Positions 54,040-62,002 of a stretch of DNA of 64,000 nucleotides are shown in pieces. How positions within the stretch are numbered: the stretch's first letter is position 1; each line of letters opens with the position of its first letter. This stretch comes from an uncultured Bacteroidia bacterium (lineage in GTDB: Bacteria; Bacteroidota; Bacteroidia; Bacteroidales; UBA932): positions 62,001 to 126,000 of the forward strand of contig CADANY010000002.1 in NCBI GenBank assembly GCA_902789395.1, given 5' to 3'. A program made the translations under genes and the position numbers. A model generated the notes under the pieces. That model searched no databases. It was not told the origin of the DNA and worked only from the letters and a program-made list of their open reading frames with translations.

Positions 54040-54186
54040 AATCTGTGAGGGCTTTCTTTTTTTGAAAAATCTGAATGGACAAGGGCGGAAAAACGGCCTT
54101 TGAGGGGCGTGTGAGCGGTAAAAAGAGAGATAAACATTTGTTTTTTGTGAAAACGGATACCATTTCTCTTCTTTGCAGAAAAAACT

Positions 54187-55101
54187 ATGAAAGAGGTATA
54201 TCACATTTGTCTGTCTTCCCATGATGAAGTCCTTTTCCGATCCCCTGAAGATCACTATGCCTTTATAAACCTTTCAGGGATAGAGGTTTATCGTGCTGAA
54301 GCAGAACTTCTAGTCTCCGCGGAAATGTCTACGCACTGGCATCAGGGAATCTTTTCGGCACAACCGATAAAATACGCAGCCGGACTGCGGATGAGTTATA
54401 CCCATTACTTCAACAGAAAGTATTCCCGAAAGGGGAAAATTGGAGAGAATAAAATCTTTTTGTCAAAAGTGAGCGGTTTTTTCCATCATCTCGTTCTATT
54501 TAACTATATTCTGCGGAATGGACTCCATCATGGAGTCGCGACAACTCCTTTCGGATATGAATACTGCTCTTCCCGGGAATTGTTCAAAAAAGAACTCGGA
54601 TACTATTCTCCTCCACCTGTTTACACGTCGCGCAAAGAAATGGCACAATTCTTTCCAAGGCATGCCGAGTTCCCCGATCATTATGCACTTGATAGGAACG
54701 GAATGTTAATTAGGGAGAGATTTATGGAATTACGCCGGGTTGAGCAATACTACCAAACGCCGAGAAATTATTTGTTTCAGATGAATCGATTGACTGATGA
54801 AAGTTGGTCTGTAGAGCAAAAACGGGATAGAACAGGAGATCCTCTGACGTTGGCGGATGTAGAGAGAGTAGACGAGAACGGGATAGTGTCCTTGTTGAAA
54901 AACGAAAAAGGAAAGACTGCAGGAAGAGGGTTGGATGATTTGGATGTGTGCCAGTTGATAGAGAGGGATTTTCTTTCGGGCTCCGGGGGTTCGGTATACC
55001 AGATTTCAAGAGGACGGAAAAAGCAGATAGCCAAGAGTTTGTTCTATGATTATCATATTCCCGAAAGACAGATTCGCCGGTGCCTCGTCTTACGGGATTG
55101 A
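54187..55101 (+). CDS. REP-associated tyrosine transposase (RAYT), Y1/HUH family
   Basis: A 304-residue single-strand DNA transposase-like protein. The HUH metal motif is His50-Trp-His52 (MSTHWHQGIF). The segment MSYTHYFNRKYSRKGKIGENKIF and the helix with LFNYILRNGLHHGVA (candidate nucleophile Tyr107) match the Y1 transposase fold of IS200-like proteins and RAYTs. The C-terminal SRGRKKQIAKSLFYDYHIPERQIRRCLVLR is an HTH-like DNA-binding tail seen in many RAYTs. One palindromic repeat lies upstream and three downstream. The gene has lower GC than its neighbours, a sign of transfer. No IS ends adjacent to it are seen, so it is more likely a domesticated REP-mobilising protein than an autonomous IS. 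Confidence 0.82.
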   Translation: MKEVYHICLSSHDEVLFRSPEDHYAFINLSGIEVYRAEAELLVSAEMSTHWHQGIFSAQPIKYAAGLRMSYTHYFNRKYSRKGKIGENKIFLSKVSGFFHHLVLFNYILRNGLHHGVATTPFGYEYCSSRELFKKELGYYSPPPVYTSRKEMAQFFPRHAEFPDHYALDRNGMLIRERFMELRRVEQYYQTPRNYLFQMNRLTDESWSVEQKRDRTGDPLTLADVERVDENGIVSLLKNEKGKTAGRGLDDLDVCQLIERDFLSGSGGSVYQISRGRKKQIAKSLFYDYHIPERQIRRCLVLRD

Positions 55102-55252
55102 GGTGGAGTCATAAACCGGGGTCCCGAACGGGAGATGGAGGGAAACGATGAAGGCTATTCAGCCCGTATAGGAGTCAATACTCAAGTCCATGACCTCCGG
55201 AAAGGAGGGTGTCTGTCCATCCGTAATCAAGGATGTCCATTTTGTCAGGCTA

Positions 55253-55302
55253 GCACTTTGACACAAAAAAGGGCTTCTAGCTGCGATTTCATGTCGAAGT
55301 GC
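55253..55302 (+). repeat. RAYT-associated palindromic repeat, copy R2
   Basis: A 50-nt copy: GCACTTTGACAC to ATGTCGAAGTGC. The outer GCACTTTGACA/TGTCGAAGTGC stem is kept; the inner stem is weaker than in R1 and R4. The 540-nt stretch 55102-55642 holds R2-R4 and no gene that I can support. Confidence 0.7.
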
Positions 55303-55334
55303 GCACCCTATGGCGCGTTTTCTCGAAAAAAGGC

Positions 55335-55385
55335 TTCACTTTGACAAAAAAACAGCCTCAGAGGGCCGTTTCTTTGTCGAAGTGC
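55335..55385 (+). repeat. RAYT-associated palindromic repeat, copy R3
   Basis: TTCACTTTGACAAA to TTTGTCGAAGTGC, with an inner CAGCC...GGGCCG part. It begins 82 nt after R2 begins. Confidence 0.7.
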
Positions 55386-55407
55386 CGCTCCAAAAGTGAA
55401 GAGGGCC

Positions 55408-55457
55408 TTACTTTGACACGAAAACGCCACTACAGGGCCGTTCCCCTGTCGAAGTGC
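55408..55457 (+). repeat. RAYT-associated palindromic repeat, copy R4
   Basis: TTACTTTGACACG to CTGTCGAAGTGC with an inner AACGCC...GGGCCGTT stem. It begins 73 nt after R3. R4 and R1 share ACACG-AAACGCC and are the closest pair by eye. Confidence 0.7.
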
Positions 55458-55617
55458 AGCCAAGGAGAAGCCATAAAGGGTCCATGATTAAGAATAGGGG
55501 GAAGAGTTAAGGGGTGAAGACAGTCAGGAGACTTCCAAGGAAAAGGCTATGTGTGAGTAAAGGATTAAAGCCAGGGGAAGGCCGAATAAACCGTGAGGAT
55601 ACATCCTGGGGTAGAAT

Positions 55618-55633
55618 GGCCGGCGGTCCGGCC
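55618..55633. terminator. GC-rich hairpin at the end of the FAD oxidoreductase gene
   Basis: GGCCGG-CGGT-CCGGCC lies 10 nt beyond the stop codon of the minus-strand FAD oxidoreductase. There is no U-tract, so termination is only possible. Confidence 0.35.
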
Positions 55634-55642
55634 GGGGGGATC

Positions 55643-57025
55643 TTAGTCGAAGAGGCGGATGCCGCGGGCGGTCATGGCGGACTGCAGGTCGGAGACGGGG
55701 AGTTTGCGCGGGGAGCAGCCGCGGGTGGCGGCAAGAGCGGCGGCCATGCCGGTCGCTTCTCCCATGGCCATACAGATTGACATTACGCGGTAGGAAGCGT
55801 GGGCTCGGTGGGTGCCGGAGATGCACCGGCCCGTAACGAGCAGACCCTCAAGCCCTTTCGGAAGGAAACAACGGTACGGCAGGTCGTAGGGTTTGCAGTA
55901 CTGGATATGGTCTTCCGCCTGACCGGCTCCGGCGGGATTGTGGATATCGACGATGAAGAGGGCATTATGGACAACAACGTCAGGGAAGCGGCAGCCGGCG
56001 GCGAGCTCGGAGGCGTCGATTAGGTAGTCCCCGAGAACGCGGCGGCTCTCCCGGACACCGGTCGTCGTGCCGCTCGCGATAATCCGTGCCTTTTCGTACC
56101 CGGGCACATTCTCCCTTAGGAAGGTCTCCAGCAGGACCATTTGCCTCCTCAGTTGCAGGTCCGCCGGGAAGATTTGGTCGACCTGCGTAATGTCTACGCC
56201 GCAAACCTGGGTCGTATTGACCTGACGTTCCCCCGGATGGACTGTCGGGTGCAGCCGGACGGCAGCAAGGGAAGGGGGAATCTTGCCGGCATCGGCCTGC
56301 TCCCGGCACCAGTCGAGGAAACGTTTGCCAAACAGCTGGACATTGTCTACATCCCCGATACAGATCAGTCCGCGGGATTCGTCCACCCCTTCGATGGTAA
56401 ACTCGAGCGTAACCGGCTGCATAAGCCCGTCCTCGCGGCCTTTGAAAACCGTGGCGCCGGCGAGGGTAGAGACAATCGCATCGCCGGTTGCGTCGATAAT
56501 GACTTTGCCGAGGAGGATAAAGGGCGCTTCGTTCGAGGCGATGACAAGACCCCGGACAACGGGAGCACCGGCGGCAGGATCTTCCGGGCCGGCACCGGCA
56601 CGAGGAGAGTCACCGGGAGCCCCGTAAGGCCCGTGTCCGACCGGCCCCGAGCGCAGCACATCGAAAACGGAGCACTGCAGGTAGACGTCTATTTTCTCTG
56701 CCGCAACAAACTCTGCCAGAGCGAGTTTCGCCTTTTCAACATCATGGGCCTTTCCCGTTTCGCCGATCCAGTCGTTGTCCGGAACACCCAGCAGGGAGAC
56801 CAGCTCATCCCGCATCGTTCCTTCCCCGACGCTGCCGAGGATCGGTCCGACGTGGCCGGCCGTCAGGTTCCCGCCGAGGACTCCGTACCGTTCCACAAGG
56901 GCGACGGACGCACCGAGCCGTGCCGCGGCAACGGCTGCACAGATTCCGGCAGGCCCACCTCCGGCAACCAGAACGTCATACCTGGCCTTGACTCTGATCG
57001 AAGACGCGTAAGTAATTGTGTCCAT
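55643..57025 (-). CDS. Cytoplasmic FAD-dependent oxidoreductase
   Basis: A 460-residue flavoprotein of the FAD_oxidored (PF12831-like) group. The FAD-binding AGGGPAGICAAVAAARLG is at residues 21-38 and VALVERYGVLGGNLTAG follows, like the two exported flavoproteins encoded at 58.2-63.5 kb. VIIDATGDAIVSTLAGA and LLVTGRCISGTHRAHASYRVMSICMAMGEATGMAAAL (C-terminal FAD contacts) also match. There is no signal peptide. Residues about 127-155 are a Gly/Pro/Ala-rich insertion (PVGHGPYGAPGDSP...). The ATG lies 2 nt after the LacI-type gene, so both are one operon. The substrate is unknown; the set of three suggests successive oxidations of a common substrate. Confidence 0.82.
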   Translation of the reverse strand: MDTITYASSIRVKARYDVLVAGGGPAGICAAVAAARLGASVALVERYGVLGGNLTAGHVGPILGSVGEGTMRDELVSLLGVPDNDWIGETGKAHDVEKAKLALAEFVAAEKIDVYLQCSVFDVLRSGPVGHGPYGAPGDSPRAGAGPEDPAAGAPVVRGLVIASNEAPFILLGKVIIDATGDAIVSTLAGATVFKGREDGLMQPVTLEFTIEGVDESRGLICIGDVDNVQLFGKRFLDWCREQADAGKIPPSLAAVRLHPTVHPGERQVNTTQVCGVDITQVDQIFPADLQLRRQMVLLETFLRENVPGYEKARIIASGTTTGVRESRRVLGDYLIDASELAAGCRFPDVVVHNALFIVDIHNPAGAGQAEDHIQYCKPYDLPYRCFLPKGLEGLLVTGRCISGTHRAHASYRVMSICMAMGEATGMAAALAATRGCSPRKLPVSDLQSAMTARGIRLFD

Positions 57026-57027
57026 GA

Positions 57028-58029
57028 TTATTTTTTCTCTGTTGATCCCCTAAGTTTGATTTCGGCGTTGAGGACGACAGTCCGGCTCTCAACGGACGGA
57101 TCCTTGATTTTTTCGATAAGCAGTTCCGCCGTTGTCCGTCCCATCTCCGTCATCGGCGGCTCGACAGTTGTCAGCTGGGGATAAATGACGGTTGAAAGGT
57201 CCGTCCCGGCAAAGGCCGCGACGGCGATTTCTTCGGGAATCCTTCGTCCGAGTTCCCGCAGGCGGGTCATCGCGCCGACGGCGACCGCTTCGTTGAAAGC
57301 GTAAATTCCGTCAAAGGCCTTTCCTGACTCCATCATCCGGTCGACCGCAGCATAACCTCCTTCTTTCCCCAGTCCTCCCGGGAATTCGATGGCCTCCAGC
57401 TTGTATTTGGCCATTGCGTCACAGTAGCCTTTGGCCCGTTCGACGGCATTATAGACCTCGTCCGGTCCGGTAAAATGGCAAATCCTCCGGCAGCCGGAAA
57501 GGATCATTTTTTCCACGACGAAAAAAGACTTGGAGTAGTCGTCGACGACAACTTTCGGGATGTCGATCCCATAGGGAATCCGTCCGAAACAGACCATCGG
57601 AAGCCCTTCCCGGATCAGCCGCTCGAGGGTCTCGTGGTTTTCGTGGTAATTGCTGGGAGAGAAGACGAGGCCGTCGACCATGAACCGTTCCATCATCAGG
57701 AGATTCTCTTTCTCCCGGACCGGATCCTCTGCAGAATCAGCGACGATAACCCGGATCCCTTTGGCGTAGAGGACATCCTGGATCCCGCGAATCACTTCAA
57801 TCGTATAACCCGTAACCATTTCCGGTACGACGACCCCGACCGTATAGGTCCGTCCGGTCTTCATGGAGGTCGCCGCCAGATTGGGTTTGTATCCCCTTGC
57901 TTTGGCGGCCTCAAGAACCCGCTGCCGGGTTCCCGGCCGGATGTTCCTGTCTCCGTTCAGAGCCCGGGATACCGTCGAAGGGGATAGCCCGAGTTCGGAA
58001 GCTAAATCCTTTATGGTTACTCTTTTCAT
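57028..58029 (-). CDS. LacI family transcriptional regulator
   Basis: A 333-residue repressor-type protein. The N-terminal HTH VTIKDLASELGLSPSTVSRALNG (4-26) and hinge RGYKPNLAATSMKTGRT are typical of LacI/GalR. The periplasmic-binding-like core (about 60-330) includes VGVVVPEMVTGYTIEVIRGIQ and IAVAAFAGTDLSTVIYPQLTTV. It should bind a sugar-like effector and control the divergent operons. Three AACGTT sites lie upstream, one covering its own transcription start, so autorepression is likely. LacI-type control of a SusC-type locus is less common in Bacteroidota than hybrid two-component or ECF/anti-sigma systems. Confidence 0.94.
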   Translation of the reverse strand: MKRVTIKDLASELGLSPSTVSRALNGDRNIRPGTRQRVLEAAKARGYKPNLAATSMKTGRTYTVGVVVPEMVTGYTIEVIRGIQDVLYAKGIRVIVADSAEDPVREKENLLMMERFMVDGLVFSPSNYHENHETLERLIREGLPMVCFGRIPYGIDIPKVVVDDYSKSFFVVEKMILSGCRRICHFTGPDEVYNAVERAKGYCDAMAKYKLEAIEFPGGLGKEGGYAAVDRMMESGKAFDGIYAFNEAVAVGAMTRLRELGRRIPEEIAVAAFAGTDLSTVIYPQLTTVEPPMTEMGRTTAELLIEKIKDPSVESRTVVLNAEIKLRGSTEKK

Positions 58030-58086
58030 GAAAAACGTTTTTCAAAAATAGAACGTTTTGATGACAAACCCAAAAATGGGAACGTT
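58030..58086. promoter_or_regulatory. Three LacI-type operator sites centred on AACGTT
   Basis: Site 1 is the perfect palindrome GAAAAACGTTTTTC (58030-58043). Site 2 has AACGTT at 58052-58057 and site 3 at 58081-58086. Centres are 18 and 29 bp apart. Site 1 touches the lacI -7 box and covers its likely transcription start; site 2 lies in the -33/-7 spacer and site 3 just behind -33. Central CG palindromes are typical of LacI-family operators. Confidence 0.6.
58043..58074 (-). promoter_or_regulatory. Full promoter for the lacI-type gene: TTTG - 20 nt - TATTTTTG
   Basis: On the minus strand, TTTG (58074-58071) and TATTTTTG (58050-58043) are 20 nt apart; the ATG is 13 nt beyond the box, with operator site 1 in between. 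Confidence 0.65.
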
Positions 58087-58156
58087 TGCAGGAAAGAAAA
58101 GGGTCGTATTTTACACATTTTACCCGCGCACGCGAGGAAAAACGAAATGCATTTGT

Positions 58157-58164
58157 TATTTTTG
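58157..58164 (+). promoter_or_regulatory. -7 promoter box (TATTTTTG) for the FAD oxidoreductase/SusC operon
   Basis: TATTTTTG matches the consensus and ends 33 nt before the ATG at 58198. No TTTG at -33. The nearest AACGTT operator is about 70 bp upstream, so repression would need looping or another mechanism. Confidence 0.5.
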
Positions 58165-58197
58165 TCTTGAAAGCAATAACACAAAACGAAAATCCGT

Positions 58198-59664
58198 ATG
58201 GATAGAAGGAGCTTTATCAAAAGCGCTGGAGCGGCGACCGCGGCTGGTCTCGTCGCGCCATCGGCTTTTTCCTGCAAATCATCAGAGCCGGTTGCCGGTG
58301 AAATTGTTTCCCGCCAGGAGACGAAGGTCCTTATCATCGGAGGCGGTCCGGCCGGCGTCTGTGCAGCGATCGCATCCGCCCGCCTTGGGATCCCGACCCT
58401 TATCGTCGATGAAGGGGGCTGTCTCGGCGGAATGGCCACCAAGGGCCTTGTCAGTCCGTTCATGACCTGTTTCGATGCAACGGGCGAAATCCAGTGCATC
58501 CGGGGTCTTTTCGGAGAAATCGTGGACCGGCTCGTGTCCCTCGGCGGGGCCATCCATCCCCGGGAGGTCCGCCATACGTCGGCTTTTTCCGCATGGATTA
58601 CGGCGGGCCATGACCATGTGACCCCTTTCGATGCGGAGATTCTCAAGTTCGTGCTCGACCGGATGTGCGCCGAGGCCGGCGTCAAGGTCCTTCTCCACGC
58701 CAGTTTCGTCCGTCCCATCCTGAAAGGCGGAAAAGCGGCAGGAGCGGTTGTCCTGACCCGGAAGGGTCTGTGGGAGATCCATGCGGATCAGGTGATTGAC
58801 TGTACCGGGGACGGTTCCGTGGCCGTCGGGGCTGGCGTCCCGTCGGAATTCGGGAATGCCGAAATCGGGAAGGTCCAGCCATCGACCCTCTTCTTCCGGA
58901 TCAACAGCGTAGATTCCAAGAAGCTGGAGGCCGATGTCATGGCCCACCTCCATGAGTTCCGGAAGGTCGACGGGGTCAGCTACCGGGCTCTCCACTGGCA
59001 TGTCCTCAAGGCCGAGGCGGCCGGAGAATGGGATATCGCGCGGAAGTCCGTCAACATCTACCGGGCGGTCCGGGAGGATGAATGGGCTGTCAACTGCACG
59101 CGGATCGCAAATGTCGATGCGACGGACTCCGAGAGCCTTTCTGCCGGGGAGGCGGAAGGAAGGCGTCAGGTGATGGAACTGATGCATTTCTTCCGGAAAT
59201 ATGTTCCCGGCTGTGAAAATGCGGCCCTGATGTGCTCTGCCTCGACCCTCGGCATCCGGGAATCCCGACATATCAAGGGTGATTACGTCCTGACCGCGGA
59301 GGATCTTCTTTCCTGCAAGGTCCCGGAAGACAGTATCCTTCTTGCTTCGAATTCGGTTGATGTCCATGGACGCAACGGTGCGATGGGCACCGAGTACAAG
59401 ACGATCAGCGGCGGGCGTTGGTATGGAGTCCCGTTCCGCAGTCTTCTTCCGGAAGGAATTGATAATATGCTGATTGCAGGACGCTGTCTGTCCGCGACGT
59501 CGGATGCGGCAGGCGCCGTGAGGGTTATCCCGCCGTGCATGGCAATGGGCGAGGCGGCCGGAACCGCTGCGGCCCTTTCCGCCAAAGCGGGAACGTCTCC
59601 GCGAAGCCTGGATCCGGGTGATCTTCTCGCCCAACTGAAGAAACAAAATGTGTTTTTAGGATGA
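58198..59664 (+). CDS. Tat-exported lipoprotein FAD-dependent oxidoreductase, first copy
   Basis: A 488-residue flavoprotein. The N-terminus MDRRSFIKSAGAATAAGLVA is a twin-arginine signal, and FSC at 24-26 could be a lipidation site. Export by Tat fits a protein that binds FAD before crossing the membrane. The dinucleotide motif is IIGGGPAGVCAAIASARLG (46-64), with VDEGGCLGGMATKGLV following; the C-terminal MLIAGRCLSATSDAAGAVRVIPPCMAMGEAAGTAAAL holds further FAD contacts. It is clearly paralogous to the fifth protein of this locus (62002-63480) and more distantly to the cytoplasmic one encoded at 55.6-57.0 kb. The substrate is unknown. Its stop overlaps the next start (ATGA). Confidence 0.85.
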   Translation: MDRRSFIKSAGAATAAGLVAPSAFSCKSSEPVAGEIVSRQETKVLIIGGGPAGVCAAIASARLGIPTLIVDEGGCLGGMATKGLVSPFMTCFDATGEIQCIRGLFGEIVDRLVSLGGAIHPREVRHTSAFSAWITAGHDHVTPFDAEILKFVLDRMCAEAGVKVLLHASFVRPILKGGKAAGAVVLTRKGLWEIHADQVIDCTGDGSVAVGAGVPSEFGNAEIGKVQPSTLFFRINSVDSKKLEADVMAHLHEFRKVDGVSYRALHWHVLKAEAAGEWDIARKSVNIYRAVREDEWAVNCTRIANVDATDSESLSAGEAEGRRQVMELMHFFRKYVPGCENAALMCSASTLGIRESRHIKGDYVLTAEDLLSCKVPEDSILLASNSVDVHGRNGAMGTEYKTISGGRWYGVPFRSLLPEGIDNMLIAGRCLSATSDAAGAVRVIPPCMAMGEAAGTAAALSAKAGTSPRSLDPGDLLAQLKKQNVFLG

Positions 59665-60623
59665 AAAAGCATTTGATTGCCAGCTTATTGGCGCTGCTTC
59701 CCATCGGGGGCGCCGCCGCGCAGGAAATGCCTCCGTTTGAGAATCCGGAGGTTTCCGTCTTTATTGCGAAAGAAGGACGCGGCCGCGCCCAGCAGGGAAT
59801 GGCCCTTTGGGGGAGATACCTTTTCTCCTGCGAAGACGGCGGGCATGTCAATATATACGATTTCAAGAAAGTGGACCCGAAACCGATTGCCGGTTTCGAA
59901 TTGGCTTCGTCTGCCAAGGACAACCATGCAAACAATGCCGAGTTTGGGGTCGAGAAGAAAAAGGGCGCATCGTTTCCGCTTCTTTATATCTCCATCGGAA
60001 AAGTCGGGAGCGAATTGGAATGGACCTGCTACGTCGAAAGTGTAACCCGGAAAAAAGGAGAGTGGCAAAGCGAACTCGTGCAGACGATCATCCTCGATAA
60101 GACCCGGGGCTGGGAAGAGGCGGGTTATACTGCGATTTTCGGATCGCCGAGCTGGCTGATCGACCGGGAACGCGGGTTCTTCTGGACCTTCTCTGCGATC
60201 CGCCGGACAACCCCGCAAGTTACTCCGGATCCCCGGGAGAACCTTTATGTAGCGACGAAGTTCCGTATCCCGAAACTCTCCGAAGGGCCTGTCGTCCATC
60301 TTGGCGTCGAAGACATTCTCGGGCAGGTCACCTTCCCTTCGGACATCGGCTTTACCCAGGCCGGCTGCATGAAGGACGGCCTGATCTACTATTGTTTCGG
60401 CGTCGGGAACCGCGACGCCAGCCGCCCGGCCGGAATGCGGGTATATGATACCGATACAGGGAAGATCTACGCCCGTTACAACCTCTTTGATGTCGTGCTC
60501 CAGGAGCCGGAAGATGTCTTCCTCAAAGGCGGCTGGATCTATATGAATGCCAATACACCCTCGAAAGGGGGTATTGTCCCGAATGTCTACCGGATATCCA
60601 TGCCTAAAAACGGGAAACGATGA
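59661..60623 (+). CDS. Secreted propeller-like protein of unknown function
   Basis: A 320-residue protein with a signal peptide (MKKHLIASLLALLPIGGAAAQ). Repeated beta segments such as GMALWGRYLFSCEDGGHVNIYDF, PLLYISIGKVGSELEWTCYVESV and GWIYMNANTPSKGGIVPNVYRI suggest a beta-propeller. The order of motifs (HANNAEFG, LYIS, VQTI, EPEDVFLKGGWIY) parallels the C-terminal domain of the sulfatase at 41.9-44.3 kb, so both belong to one family. It overlaps its neighbours by 4 nt on both sides and is thus tightly cotranslated. It may bind the substrate of the oxidoreductases; this is inference. Confidence 0.65.
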   Translation: MKKHLIASLLALLPIGGAAAQEMPPFENPEVSVFIAKEGRGRAQQGMALWGRYLFSCEDGGHVNIYDFKKVDPKPIAGFELASSAKDNHANNAEFGVEKKKGASFPLLYISIGKVGSELEWTCYVESVTRKKGEWQSELVQTIILDKTRGWEEAGYTAIFGSPSWLIDRERGFFWTFSAIRRTTPQVTPDPRENLYVATKFRIPKLSEGPVVHLGVEDILGQVTFPSDIGFTQAGCMKDGLIYYCFGVGNRDASRPAGMRVYDTDTGKIYARYNLFDVVLQEPEDVFLKGGWIYMNANTPSKGGIVPNVYRISMPKNGKR

Positions 60624-62002
60624 GAAAGATTCTGATCCTTACGGTTTGTCTTGTGCTTGCCGCCTGCGGTCGCGAGCCGCAGAAAGAGACAGGGGGTCCC
60701 GCCGGAACGACTCCGGCGAAGGCTCCCGAGACTGTAGGGCAGCCCCTTTCTGCCTGGCAGGAAGGGCAGTTGGACATCCACTTTATCAACACGACGACCG
60801 GGGAAGCCGTATTTCTGATTTTCCCGGACGGCACCCAGATGCTTGTCGATGCGGCTGGGTCCCTTGCCCAAACGGGACAAGTCAGCACCTCTTCGACCAA
60901 TACCGGGATCCGGGCGCGCTGGGACCCGACGGCGGATCCTTCTTTCCGGGCCGGGAAATTCATTGCGGATTATATCGGGAAGTGCATGGAATGGACCGGG
61001 AACAAGACCTTGGACTATGTCGTGAATACCCATTTCCATTCCGATCATTTCGGGGGATACAGTAAGGATCTTCCGGTTTCCAACCTTTCTTCAACCTACC
61101 GCAAGCAGAGTCTTCCGGAAGTCCTGGATCTGCTGAAAGTCGGCAAGTTGATGGACCGGGGATGGCCGGACTACAACTATCCTTTCGATATGCAGACCAA
61201 GGCTTCCAACGCCTCGACCATTGCCAATTATGTGACGGCAGTCAAGTGGCACTATGTGAACAAGGGGCTTAAGGTTGAGCGTTTTAAGGCCGGATCCCGG
61301 GACCAGATCGTCCTGAAGCGGAAGCCCGGGGACTATCCGTCCTTCTCAGTCCAGAACATCGCGGTCAACGGGGAGATCTGGGACGGAGGATCGAAGACAA
61401 CTGCCACGGCGACATTCCCTGCCTTGTCGGAAATCGTGGTCGCAAATCCCAAGAGCGTCGGAAACGAGGACAATTGTCCCGAGGAGAACCACTGTACCTG
61501 CGTGCTGAAAGTCAGCTACGGCGCTTTTGATTTCTTCGACGGTGGCGATGCCCAGTATGACGGGATGTCGACTTTTCCGTGGAAAGACATGGAGACCCCC
61601 GTTGCCCTGGTGACCGGCCCGGTCGACGTCATGAAGGCGGACCATCACGGGGTCACGAACACCAATGGATACGGTTTTACGTCAAAGGTGACCGGAAAGA
61701 AGGCGGAGGCCCTCAAGTATCTCAAACCCCGCTGCTGGGTTGTCAACAGCTGGACCGACGGACATCCGCGCGAGGCGACCTATGAGGGTGTTACGGATCT
61801 CCTTCCGTCGACGGATATCTATATTACGAATATCTGTGACGCCATGAAACTGTATGACCGTTTCGCCCAGGTCAAGGGATCGAACGGCCATATCGTCGTC
61901 CGCGTCTATGACGGCGGGGCGAACTACCGGATCTATACCCTTTCGGATTCTGACGGGAAGATGACGGTCAAAAAGATGTCAAACGTTTATCAATCAAAAT
62001 AA
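60620..62002 (+). CDS. Metallo-beta-lactamase-fold lipoprotein
   Basis: A 460-residue lipoprotein with signal MRKILILTVCLVLAAC (Cys16). The mature part starts like ComEC-type MBL domains (LDIHFINTTTGEAVFLIFPDGTQMLVDAAG). The metal motif HxHxDH is in NTHFHSDHFGG, and a later ADHHGVTNTN supplies another His pair. A long insertion sits between them. MBL enzymes of this sort hydrolyse esters, phosphodiesters or lactones, so lactone opening after sugar oxidation is possible but unproven. It begins with a 4-nt overlap and its stop shares one base with the next start (TAATG). Confidence 0.8.
   Translation: MRKILILTVCLVLAACGREPQKETGGPAGTTPAKAPETVGQPLSAWQEGQLDIHFINTTTGEAVFLIFPDGTQMLVDAAGSLAQTGQVSTSSTNTGIRARWDPTADPSFRAGKFIADYIGKCMEWTGNKTLDYVVNTHFHSDHFGGYSKDLPVSNLSSTYRKQSLPEVLDLLKVGKLMDRGWPDYNYPFDMQTKASNASTIANYVTAVKWHYVNKGLKVERFKAGSRDQIVLKRKPGDYPSFSVQNIAVNGEIWDGGSKTTATATFPALSEIVVANPKSVGNEDNCPEENHCTCVLKVSYGAFDFFDGGDAQYDGMSTFPWKDMETPVALVTGPVDVMKADHHGVTNTNGYGFTSKVTGKKAEALKYLKPRCWVVNSWTDGHPREATYEGVTDLLPSTDIYITNICDAMKLYDRFAQVKGSNGHIVVRVYDGGANYRIYTLSDSDGKMTVKKMSNVYQSK

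Noticed and set aside
54187..55101. The Y1 protein considered as part of a complete IS200/IS605 element
   Set aside because: No tnpB-like partner and no matching subterminal hairpins immediately at its ends; the nearest palindromes are ~150 nt away on both sides and occur in an unequal number.
55253..55457. Repeated units after the transposase gene considered as a CRISPR array
   Set aside because: Each unit is itself a long palindrome, spacing is irregular (82 and 73 nt), copies are imperfect and no cas genes are present; REP-like repeats fit better.
55135..55487. Short plus-strand frames among the palindromic repeats
   Set aside because: Their codons are the repeat units themselves; no start context or protein-like composition.
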